From assembly GCA_024362935.1 (NCBI GenBank), contig JANCRA010000003.1, positions 47,901,844-47,965,843 of the forward strand: a stretch of 64,000 nucleotides of DNA, written 5' to 3'. Positions 22,821 to 33,000 of this stretch are shown one piece after another; the stretch's first letter is position 1; every line of letters starts with the position of its first letter. The notes below the pieces were generated by a model that was not told the DNA's origin, did no database searches, and worked only from the letters and a program-made list of their open reading frames with translations. This DNA is from Setophaga petechia (Eukaryota; Chordata; Aves; Passeriformes; Parulidae). Both the position numbers and the translations under genes were made by a program.

Positions 22821-24750
22821 AACAGAAACGCAGGCAGTGCTGGATGGTGCCTGTGCTGGTGAGGGCTTCAGCTGCAGCTGTCAAGGAAGAGGATATTTCT
22901 TAAAAAGAGCGGATACATTTGCTTAAGCAGAAGAACGTTAGTGCGGGCCGCTCCTGTCCCCTTCCCCCCCACCCCCCGCCATTCACACTTTCCCAACCCT
23001 GCTGTCTCCGAGGTCTGGCTGTAGAAGCAGGCGATCGTAGAAGTGTATGGGAAAACACTGCACGCAGAGACAGTCTGGAGCGAGGTGTCCCTCCAGCCCC
23101 CAAGGAGCTGCGTAGCCAGTGTGTGTGCCACTTAGGAGAGGGGCTGTGACACAACGGGATGTCGTCATTTAACTGAAGCCTAAAGCCGATAGCTTTCAGT
23201 TTTCTCCTTTTGTGACATTTTAATTTGCAATAGAAGGAGGCCTCTCGTTCTGTGGCTGTGCCCTGCTCTCGGGGAGGCTTTGGGTTCAGCTGATTGCTGA
23301 TTCAAAGCCATCGCACGTTTGTTCTGCCAAAGCCATTTATAACTCTCTGTCGCGGTGACATACGGGCACCTTGGCTCCCCGGAAGAGCTTTACTCTGGGG
23401 AGGGCACGGTGGAGCCACTTTCCATCCTGAGCATCAGCTCCAGCACGGGCTGGAGCAGCGGGTTCGTTCCAGAAAGGGAGGACAGGGCCCGGCCCCCTGT
23501 TATCGGCTGGCTCGGAGCGGCAGCTGACGAGCAAACGCTGACTGGGCTGAAGTGTACAATGGGTGAGCCCCTGGGAGCTGAGCGTGGGCTCCACACACTG
23601 CCCAGCGCTTCGGCCACGGGGCCCGGGTGTGCGGGTGAGCGACCCCTCCCGCCCACAGCTTCCCAGCATTTGCTGAAACAGGTTGTGCACAGAGAAACAC
23701 CATAATGGCTTCGTTAATAAAGGGAAGGAGAAGTGCTGAACACCAGCAAACTTTCCTTCCAGCGACTTGTTTCCAGCTGGAAATGGAAGGACTCCCTCCC
23801 CCCCGATACCAGCCGTCTTGCAGTAGACAAAATGCTGACAAATGGGCAGAGGGAGGACAGCCTGACAGGCCTTTTCCATTTTTTGCCTTAAAAAGAGAAG
23901 AGCACGAATAAAACCTCTGCAGAAATTTTAAATTTTTTCTCAAGCCGGCAGCTCTGCCAGTTCTCCTTCAAAAGAATCTGAAGATAAAAGGGGTGTGTTT
24001 GAGGGCATGCACCACTTTGATCCCACCCTCAGCAGCCAACACCCCAGAGCTCAGTAAACAGCGAACCTGCCAATTTAGTGCTCCCAGAACAGCTTCTGTT
24101 CAGGTAAACACCGAATTTGGCTTTAATCGGTCTTGCAAAATGCCCATGGAACTGTATCCACCCACAAAGGCAATATGCTCACCTGTCGCATATCCGATGA
24201 TGAATGGCAATGGAAAAGCCATTTGTTTCCCACAGATCTTGACAAAATCCCATTGTCCAGCAGAAGAATGTGTGGAGGCAGTTTAAATGTTCTTGTCATC
24301 CCACCGGGACACAGATGTGTGCCTGTGTCCCTGAGTCCTGGTGAAGCAGCCCTTGGCAGGGGCTGTTAGATCAGATACCCCTCACAGAGGACGCCAATGG
24401 AGATGGGCTGGTGCAGGAGCTGCAGTCTGTGTCATGAGCAGGTTCTGCTACCTTTCTCTCACTGGTGCCTGAGAACACGTGAAGGTGAGGGTCACGTACT
24501 GCATGCAGATAAGCAGGGTGTTAACTCTGGAGCCCACTGACAGCCATCAAAGTGGGGCAGCAGCGCTTTGCTCAAACTACCTCATTGCTGAACAAAAATT
24601 GTGAGAAAAGGAAAGGTGAATTCTGTCAGGAAAAGTCAGGGAGAAGTGATGGGAAAGACTCTTTCACTTCCCATCTTGTCCAATCAGAAGGAGCAGGTTT
24701 CATCCTGTTGGTAAAATGACTGAGAAGAGCTTTGCTCCTTGTGTTTCCAG
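22531..24750. other. CCDC9B: CCDC9B intron 1
   Basis: The first 340 bp continue the CpG island and contain the downstream duplication copy. A C-rich/CCCCCC stretch follows near 22965. The remainder has no recognisable exon. Confidence 0.65.
22582..22871. repeat. Segmental duplication, downstream CpG-rich copy
   Basis: This is the partner of 20313-20597, located in the first part of CCDC9B intron 1 inside the CpG island. It keeps CpGs at the positions where the upstream copy has TpG or CpA, for example CCGTACCGCACCGCGGG here against CCATACTGCACTGCAGG there. Confidence 0.9.
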
Positions 24751-24864
24751 GATGCTGCTGTGGATGATGCTGTGTTAAGGAAGAAAGAGCAGAAAGATGT
24801 TGAACTTGATAAGAAAATCTTGGCTTTGCGGAAAAAAAACGAAGCACTGATACGAAGGTACCAG
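24751..24864 (+). CDS. CCDC9B: CCDC9B exon 2 (coiled coil)
   Basis: This exon gives residues 8-45. The acceptor is TTGTGTTTCCAG and the donor CAG|GTGAGT; it is 114 nt, phase 0 to 0. It encodes the start of the family coiled coil, with RKKEQKDVELDKKILALRKK closely matching human CCDC9 and CCDC9B (EEKDAELDKRIEALRRKNEA type sequence, from memory). Confidence 0.93.
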
Positions 24865-25257
24865 GTGAGTCCTTACCATCCCCAGCTCTGATCTGGGGTC
24901 CTCAACTCACAGTGTAAAGAAGATTGTCAGCACAGTCAGAATGACTGTGTTACACAGATAGCATGTTTGTATTGGAAACACTCAGAGCAGGTGGGTAGAG
25001 CTCTGCCTTTAGCTTAGGCTTTACCTTAGCCTTTAACTACAATTTTTGAGTTGCTTCAGAGAACAGACACTGACACTTTCCGCACTGCTGCAGCATCTCC
25101 TCGCCCACTGCCACCTTCCTCTGTCTGCATCCCATAACTGGGACACAAGTTGGTCCACTCCCTCTTAGAGGTGGAGGTGGGTCCATTTAGCAGTATTAAA
25201 CAGGAAAATGAACAACATCCAGGTACAGGCCTGTGATAAGGGGTATCTGTGTTTCAG

Positions 25258-25362
25258 GAAATAGAAGAGGACAAAAAGCGAGCGGAACAGGAGGGAATGG
25301 CTGTTACCTCCAGGAGGCCCAAGCAGGATGGACTCACTATTACCATCACCAAAGCTCACAAC
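25258..25362 (+). CDS. CCDC9B: CCDC9B exon 3
   Basis: This exon gives residues 46-80. The acceptor is TGTGTTTCAG and the donor AAC|GTAAGT; it is 105 nt, phase 0 to 0. EIEEDKKRAEQEGMAVT continues the coiled coil and matches the CCDC9 family sequence EIEEDRKKAELEGVAVT. The rest (QDGLTITITKA) is specific to the CCDC9B branch. Confidence 0.93.
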
Positions 25363-26530
25363 GTAAGTAGTGCCTCTCCTTCACCATGGGCCAGCTCTCA
25401 CTCCAGTCCTGCTCCTGCAAAGTGGCATTTCTGAGAGAGACCATCCACAACAAAGTTCTTTGAGCACAGGAAATACATCCTAAGCCCTGAAAAGTGTGTG
25501 TGAATTCTGCAGAGATGTGTGATGAGAGTGATTTTAGGTGCTGCACATACGTTTCCAGCCATGCCCAGGTACCTCTACCCATGCACAAAGAGATAACTGG
25601 CAGATGATTGGGGGTGTAAACAGGCAAACTTGGTCCTTGACAGGTCCCAGGTGTCAGCATCACTGCAAATGTGTAGGCAGAGTATATCAGGTGTATGTGT
25701 GTGTGTCACTGGAGGCATCAGGAGTGCCTCTGACAATGCCATAGGCTGGGAAAACTTACGGTCTCCTTAGGCTTTGGGAGTGAGCAAAGCAAGTGGCCCT
25801 GGGCCAGAGACTGTGAGTCCCAGGTTTCCTTCCTAATTGGATCAAATCTGATAAGCTCTGTCCACCCATCCTGGCAGCATGGGGCTTGGGAAGCCAGTCC
25901 TGCCTTAACCCCTTGGTGAACTTTTCTGCCAGCGCTCATGCAGAGCCTGCTGAGCCAGCCCACCCTGCTTTCAGCACTCTGGGTTGTTGGATCCAGGCCA
26001 GTGCATTTCTCCCCTCCCACCCTGGCCACGGCCCTTGCCTCTCTCGGGGTGCGCTGCTGCACACATTTTTCTCTCATACAGGACCTGAAAGATGCAATTA
26101 CCCAGACTGAACACTATGGACAAGATAGCCCAGCCCTCTCGATGGTGAGCACCACCCTCAGCCATCCACTTGGCTTCCAAGGCCACCTTCAGCAGGACTT
26201 AGGCTTTCCCAAGCTAACTCAGTGTGCTGCAGAAAGAGATGAGGATGGCATTTCTTTCCCATAACTCTGGCATTTTAGTCTGAAATGTCAGATTTGTAAG
26301 TGCAAAGGATTTTTTAGCCCTGCTGTCTTTGTGGGTTTTGCTGCTGAGCAGACAACAAGCCCCTTGTTCCCCAGGAATGTCGCAGCAGTGTGCCGGGCAC
26401 AGAGAACTTCCTGGGGGCAAGGGCTGTTCTGTAGCTGCCTTCCCGCTTGTGTGCAGGTGTGTTTGGGGAAGGGAATCACATCCCTGAGTCAAGGGTCTGG
26501 ATTTGCTAATGGAAGTGGTTCATTTTCCAG
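25363..26530. other. CCDC9B: CCDC9B intron 3, with a possible cassette exon
   Basis: This intron contains the 63-nt candidate exon at 26082-26144, listed separately, and a short GT-rich stretch near 25693-25708. No other exon is evident. Confidence 0.6.
26082..26144 (+). CDS. CCDC9B: Possible CCDC9B cassette exon (63 nt)
   Basis: A good acceptor (ACACATTTTTCTCTCATACAG) and a usable donor (ATG|GTGAGC) enclose 63 nt that are open in phase 0, the phase shared by the flanking exons. It would add 21 residues beginning DLKDAITQTEHYGQDSPALS. It can be skipped or included without changing the downstream frame. I know of no matching segment in the human protein, so it may be lineage-specific, alternatively spliced, or a chance pair of sites. 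Confidence 0.45.
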
Positions 26531-26698
26531 GACAAAAGGGTGGTGAGTGAGAAAAGGGGAAGCCCCTGTCCTACAAGCCCTGGGTTTGGCATTGGCAGTG
26601 AGGAAGAGGAGGAGGAGGAGGAGGAAGCAGATCATATGTTCACATTCAGGATGGGGAAGAGGATGCAGCTGGCTGTTACCATGGACAACAAAGCAAAG
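26531..26698 (+). CDS. CCDC9B: CCDC9B exon 4 (first of a duplicated pair)
   Basis: This exon gives residues 81-136. The acceptor is TTCATTTTCCAG and the donor AAG|GTGAGT; it is 168 nt, phase 0 to 0. It starts KRVVSEKRG, contains a run of nine glutamates (26600-26626), and ends FRMGKRMQLAVTMDNKAK. The start and end are repeated in the next exon, which indicates an old tandem exon duplication. Confidence 0.92.
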
Positions 26699-29600
26699 GT
26701 GAGTAGGGAAGAGGATTGCTATCACACTGCAGCCTCTTGACTTACAAAGGAGCTTCTGTTCTGCCTCTCACTTGAGCTTTCTGTCCAGCGTGTCACATCC
26801 AAAGGGAACAGTTCCCTTGCTGCTTGTTTTCTCTCATTTCACAGTTCTTCAGCACAACCTCAGAGCTACCACATGCTTCCCTCTCTATATTTGATTCCCA
26901 GGAATCAGCCCTCAGGTCTCAGTAGCCCGCTCAGCAACACCCTCCACCCAGCCAGGTGGAACCAGTTCCCTTTCTAAGGGATCAGTCAACTTACTGCCCT
27001 CCTGGGCCACTCTGGTGTTAAACTGTACTGCTGTGCCTGGAAAGAGGGGCTTGCTTGGTGACACTGGTGGGACTGAATGAGGCACCACCATCCTTCCTGT
27101 GACCACTGCAAGGTCCCAGAACCAGAGATCCTCGGCTGTGCAGAAAACCACTCATATCCAATCATCAATAACCTAAATCATAGTCAAGCAAGATGCCCCA
27201 AAGGAAAGCCAGCTGGAAAGTTTCACAAAATGGACATAAGTCCGGGAGTTTCCTTTGTTCCCCTGTTCTTTTTCCTGGCACACCTCAGATGAGTATTTTT
27301 AACACTGCCTCTGCAATCTGGGGCATGCCTCAGGCATGAGATGGGCACATCTCACCTTACAGTGACTCTGTATGGGGAGTGGTGTAGTTCTGACTAAGCT
27401 AAAGAGCTGGTGCCAGCGTCCCAGATCTCTGTCAGGCAGGGAATGACCCAGGACAAGCCCTGTGGAGGGGAGGAGTTGGCTTTGCCAGGCGCTGTGGCTG
27501 TAGACCTGCTCTCTGTCCCTCTTGGCTCTGCATGGGTGCTCTCCTCATATGACATCTCTCACTCTGGGAGCTGGGGCACCAAGGACCAGGATTTCCCAAT
27601 GTGGGACAAGCAGGCTGAGAGATCACCCAGACTGTTAAAATAGGAAACAAGGAAAGAAGACACATGTCAGCAGACACATTGAGCAGAATGTGCCTTCAGG
27701 CAAGGCAGCTCAGGCAGAAGCAAAATGGGGAGGGAGGGAAGAAAGGAGGGAAGGAGTGTTAAAGGGAGGGAGAGCAAAGGGTATTACACAGAAAATCTGG
27801 TGGTCTCCCAGCCTGGATGTGTCTAGCTGCCACATCTATGTTAAATAGCTGTTTCCTGTATTTTCTTTGAGTCTTCCTTGCCATCTGCTCAATAAATGCA
27901 GGGTTAAAGGCTTTGCCAACACACCAGCCTTCACACCATGCCTTTTAACATCCAGTAGCCCAGGGATGGCGTCACCTCCCTGTAATTCAGTAACGTTCTT
28001 TGAGGCCTCTGTTGTGCTCGAGGTGTTTGGGCACAAGGTTCTTTGCGTTGGGTCTCATGAGGGACTCTCAGACAGCAAGTGATGAAGTCACCTTCAAATA
28101 TCCTCCCAGTGCCAGACCTCCCTTGCAGGAGGTATCTGTGACCCTGTTACATGTCTAAAGGATGAGCCATCAACACCTAAACACTGAAGAGCTCTAGAGA
28201 ACAGCTGTTGACTTAAGATGAATAAATGCTTGATGTACAACTTGTGGATTAATAGCTTGCTGTTGCCTTCTAAACCATCTCCGGGCTTACTTTCTTAATA
28301 AGAAAATTATGTTAAGTAGAATGCCAAACACCTCATACAAGTGCTCTGGGTAGGGCAGAGCCAGGCCAGTCTCCAGTTCAGGCTCTCACCTCAGCAGTAC
28401 AGCCTAGAATTACTGAACTCAAAAGCAGAGCTAGAAATCCCCAAGGGAATATGTAAAAAGGTTCCCACCATGTTTGTTCATCTGGGGCTACACAGGACAG
28501 GCAGAGCCAGACCACTCCTCTCCCCTGCATCAGGCTGACTCAAGAACTATCTCTGCTGAAACAGCAAAATCACACAAATGTGAAAGATGAATAAACAAGA
28601 GACTGAGGTTCTGCTGCTGGAAATACTCCAGTGTCTCCTAAAACATTTATCATGTGCTAGGAAGCCCGATGACTGAGAAGCCGTAAAAAAGGTCATGCTG
28701 ATGGAGGCTGTGAACAGGAAGGCTCTCTCCTCGCTAACATCTGCACTCCTGGCAGAGCCGAGGGAAAATGAGGTTAATGTGAGGCTTCTTGGTATCACAT
28801 GTCATGGCAAAGGCCCTGATTGCATGTCTTCCCAGCAAATCAGAGGTCTGGGTGTGCTTTTTGTTTTTAAAAACAATTTCGTAGCAACAAAAAGTTCCCG
28901 AGTTTCACTAAAGTTTCCTTGGAGATTTTGAGCACCTTTTAAATCAAGACTCCAGTAAATGTGAAAGCTCAGGGTGGAAAACAGAGTAAAATGCACCATC
29001 CTTTAGAGAGGGAAGCTGCTGAGGTTCCTTCATCCCTGGTGAAGTTGAGCAGACTTCACATGGATGACGAGAAAAGAAAAAGATCAGAGATAATGATAGA
29101 TATGACTTATTAAGTCTCTCATTTCCTTGTAAGGCAAAAATAAAAAGGCACATGACTGGCCTGAAAGATGATACTTTTAAATGAGAAAAAGAATTAGTAT
29201 CTTTTTGTACAAAAGATGTGCTCATTTTGTGGAATTGATGGCTGAGGGCACTGGCAGGACATCAGCCAGCAACAAAGATCATTAACAAAATAAGAAACAG
29301 ATGTAAATCCATGTAGTGAAGTCATGACACTAATACAGACAGCTGTAAATAATATCTGAGAGGGGTAAACTGCCCTTGCTCAAGGAGCTTATATACCAGC
29401 TTTCTTAAGTATTCCACTGCTGAATAAATAATTTCAGAAATACAAACACACAATGACTATGAATCGATGAATTATCAAATGCTTAAATACTTCAGGGGAG
29501 TAACTGCTATATGGACACAGTTGAAGAGAAGGAACCCCACTGTTCCCCTTCTCCTCCACCTTCTAGGCTTATGCTCTAAGGTAGCCTCACATTTTATTGG

Positions 29601-29919
29601 GACATGTTGTATGGGGAGGGGACAACCTCACATTTTTTTCTGAGACACAGACACAAGCTTAAAAGAAAACCATCCTTCAGTGTTCATGCTGCAGATTATC
29701 CAAGCAGGGTAAATCCCACCATGCTGGTGTTGTGCTCAGCTAAACACACCTCTGTAATATCACAGATCCCTTACAGTGGGGTGGCAGCTTTATAAGCCAA
29801 CGGGTCTGACTGTTCTGCTCATTTTCTGTTCTGCCAGCCCAAAATCCTTTGCAGTTTGGGATGGCCACTCTCCTAGGAGGGCTAATGGGGGTGTCCTTAA
29901 CTGAGCCTGCGCCTTCCAG
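26699..29919. other. CCDC9B: CCDC9B intron 4
   Basis: This 3.2-kb intron separates the two duplicated exons. A purine-rich GGGA/GGAAG tract lies near 27726-27772. No exon or repeat family was recognised. Confidence 0.6.
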
Positions 29920-30069
29920 GGCAAGAGGATCATCAGCGAGAAACGCACCGAGAGCTTCCCTGGCCCGGGCCGAGTGCCGGACCTGAGCGAGGAGGAGATG
30001 GACCATTTGGTGGCTTTCCGACGGGGAAGGAGGATGCAGATTGCCATCACCATGGACAACAAGGAAAAG
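29920..30069 (+). CDS. CCDC9B: CCDC9B exon 5 (second of a duplicated pair)
   Basis: This exon gives residues 137-186. The acceptor is GCGCCTTCCAG and the donor AAG|GTAAAT, a weaker site; it is 150 nt, phase 0 to 0. It starts GKRIISEKRTES and ends VAFRRGRRMQIAITMDNKEK, clearly related to exon 4. It is more GC-rich than its neighbours. Confidence 0.92.
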
Positions 30070-33000
30070 GTAAATACAGTGCTAGTGACTGGCCTGTAAC
30101 CTATCCGTGGCATCCACTTCTGCTGGCATGAGGAGAGCCTAGCCACAGGATGTTGAGAGACACTCTATGTTAATAGTGCAGCTTATCTCCATATCTCTGC
30201 CTTCCACTCCTGTGAAAGAAGAAAGCCATGATCTTTCCCCTCCCCTGTGATCCTAGCTAAAGCTAGAAGCCTCCTAAACACACTGAGTTCATCAACAGAT
30301 GCTGCTTTGGAAGGATTGATGAAAGCACTGCCAGATATGGGGCATGAATCTCATCTTGTCTCTTACCAGCTTTTCTTTGAAGCCACACAGCAGACTGGGA
30401 CAGGAGCAGTGTCCTCCTGACTCACTGCACCACTTAAACGTTAACAGAGCTGGGCTATATCTGCCTCTGAACCACATCCTGCTGTGCCTGGTTATCACCT
30501 GCTGAGTGAACTGGCTGAACTTTGTTAATCTTTGAAACATATTTCAAATACTTCTTTACAAATACCTTTCTCTTTACACAGACAGAGGCATGTGCTATTT
30601 TCCTCTTTGGAAACTTTCACAGATAAGAAAGAATGCCTGCAGCAAACAGGGTCGGAGACTGTGTAGGAAAACACACTTGGTGTAGCTACCAACCACCCAG
30701 GAATGCTGGGAGACATCTGCAGCCCCTCTCTGGAATAGTGCCAACCATTTGCTGCTACTACCCACGCTTATCTTCAGCTTCTCCTCCTCCCCAGGGCTTA
30801 CCTAGGTTCCAGGAGTTCAGGTGCTCCTTTCTTGTGGCTGCCAAGCTGTGTTTTGAATGCCATAAAGCTCAAATGAGCTGCCTGATTGAGCCACTGGTAA
30901 CCCCAGAAGTCCCCATGACAGACTTCATCACCAACATTCCTGGATGTAATGAGATTGACCTGACTGTGCTGTTTCTGCCCTTAAGCTTGTCAAATGTACT
31001 TTTGTAATATGCCAGGCAACTGTCTTCTGCTCTCTGCTGGGCCTGTTTAAACACTTGTCTCTGAGGTCATCAAGGCTGGGGCTGTACTAGGAGAGAGCAG
31101 CAGGAGGAGTGCCTGGGTCTTGGCTTTAGATCCTGTGGTCTCATAAGAGTATGGACTGCCCTGGAAGGTCATCTCTTATCTGGATTTATTATGGAATATG
31201 AAATTTGAGGCTGAGCATCCATGTGGTTTTGGTAATGCCTTGCTCATACTGGCCTCAAAGCACTGGCTAAAGCCATAGAATCATGGAAGCTTAGAATCCC
31301 AGACTTGTTCAGCCATGTTCCCTGACAGCTCCATTTGCTGTTCCTGCATCAGGGAATGTAGTGAATAGATCATTCCCAGGTCACTTCCCAAGGCACAAAT
31401 GATTTTATCGACCTGTTTCACGTCTCCCTTCAGCTATCTCACGTAACTTAAGAGATTGCCCCTATTTAGACTTGTCTGCTGAGGACTGTTCTTTATTTCT
31501 GATCATTCTCATTGTCCCCATTTGTGCTTTTGTTATTTTTACCATATTCTTTCAGTACAAGCAGACCAGAACTGCACATGGTATTCCAGCTGCGGGCTCT
31601 CCAGGATGTACTCAGTGACATAACAATGTTCTGGTTTGTTCTCTATTCTTCTCCCAACAAGTTTGCATTTTCTTTGCTTTTTTTTTTCCTAAATAATTGA
31701 GCTAACATTTTTAGAGAACTAGTCACAGTAACACCAAAATTTCATTCCTGACTGTTAATCATAGCTCAGGACTCATTACTGTGTGTGTATACAAGAAGGG
31801 ACATTTTTCTCTGTGTGAGTTATTTTGTATTACTGATATTGAATTTCAGCTGTAATTTTATGATGCAGGCATTCAATGTCAAGAGATCTTTCGCAGCTCT
31901 TTCCGGGCAAATTACATTCTTTGCCCTGGATGATTTAGTATCATCAGCAAACTGTCATCCCTCTCTTCAGCTCCTTTTCCAGACCATTTATGAGCATGTT
32001 GAGCAGCCCATGCTCCAGTGGCACACTCCTGCTAATCTTCTGCCATGGAAACCACCATTTTCTTGCCACTTTTCTATCCTTTAATCAGTTGTTAAAAGAG
32101 AAACTTCATTTTCGTGCCCAAATCGATCAGCTGCTGGAGAGCCTGGTGGGGCGTCAGTGGCTGGGTAGCTCTGTGTTAGGACCTGAGCTGGGACCCGACT
32201 CAAGGATTTACTTTCAGTCCCTCATTAACCACAGCATGGTTCATCCTTTGGGCCTTTTTACTTTGTGCCCCAGCTGGTTCCCTGCTCTTTTGGGGTTCCC
32301 ACAAAGATCCAGGAGGAAGAATCACATTCATCACTCCCCCTCCAGTAGCCTGGCCACTGTCAAATTTGCTTCCTCCTCTGTGCACGTATCATATTTATCC
32401 AATTAAAGTACTTGATGGGTGTCCTCATTACCACACATTTTCTCTATTTTTATTCGTGATGAAATTCAATAAAGAAAAAAAGCCCAAACTAACAAAACAA
32501 AACAAAAAATCTCCAAAGAGGAAAACTGCTCCCATTCTTGCTGCCCATGGTGCTTCTGGCTAACCCCACGCTGTCAGTCCCAGACTTCAGCAGAGCTGAG
32601 ATAAGAACTACCAAAGGAAATGCAAGGGAAAAAAGATGCTTTCATGATCTCCTTTTCTGAGACAGCTCTAGTGCCATAAGCAGAAAGACTCTTTCACTCT
32701 CTGTTAGCCCACAGGGCTGAAGGGACCAAATTATCCTGTCTCCTTGCAGAGTCCATCGCTCTACTGCTGCAGCTTCATGACCTCCAGTGCTGCTGCTGGC
32801 TTGGAAGTGCCACATCTGGGACCCATCTCTGCCTGGCTGCCCCTAAAGCTGCCTCAGGGGTCTCCTGCATATAGGGCTGGAGACAATCCTTCATTTTTAG
32901 CCCTAAAAAGCCACTCCATGCTTTGGCAGTGTTTCAGGCTCATTAGTACATTAGAGCTGGGAGCCAGCAGCCCAGGACCAGTGGAGCACAATGGTTAATT

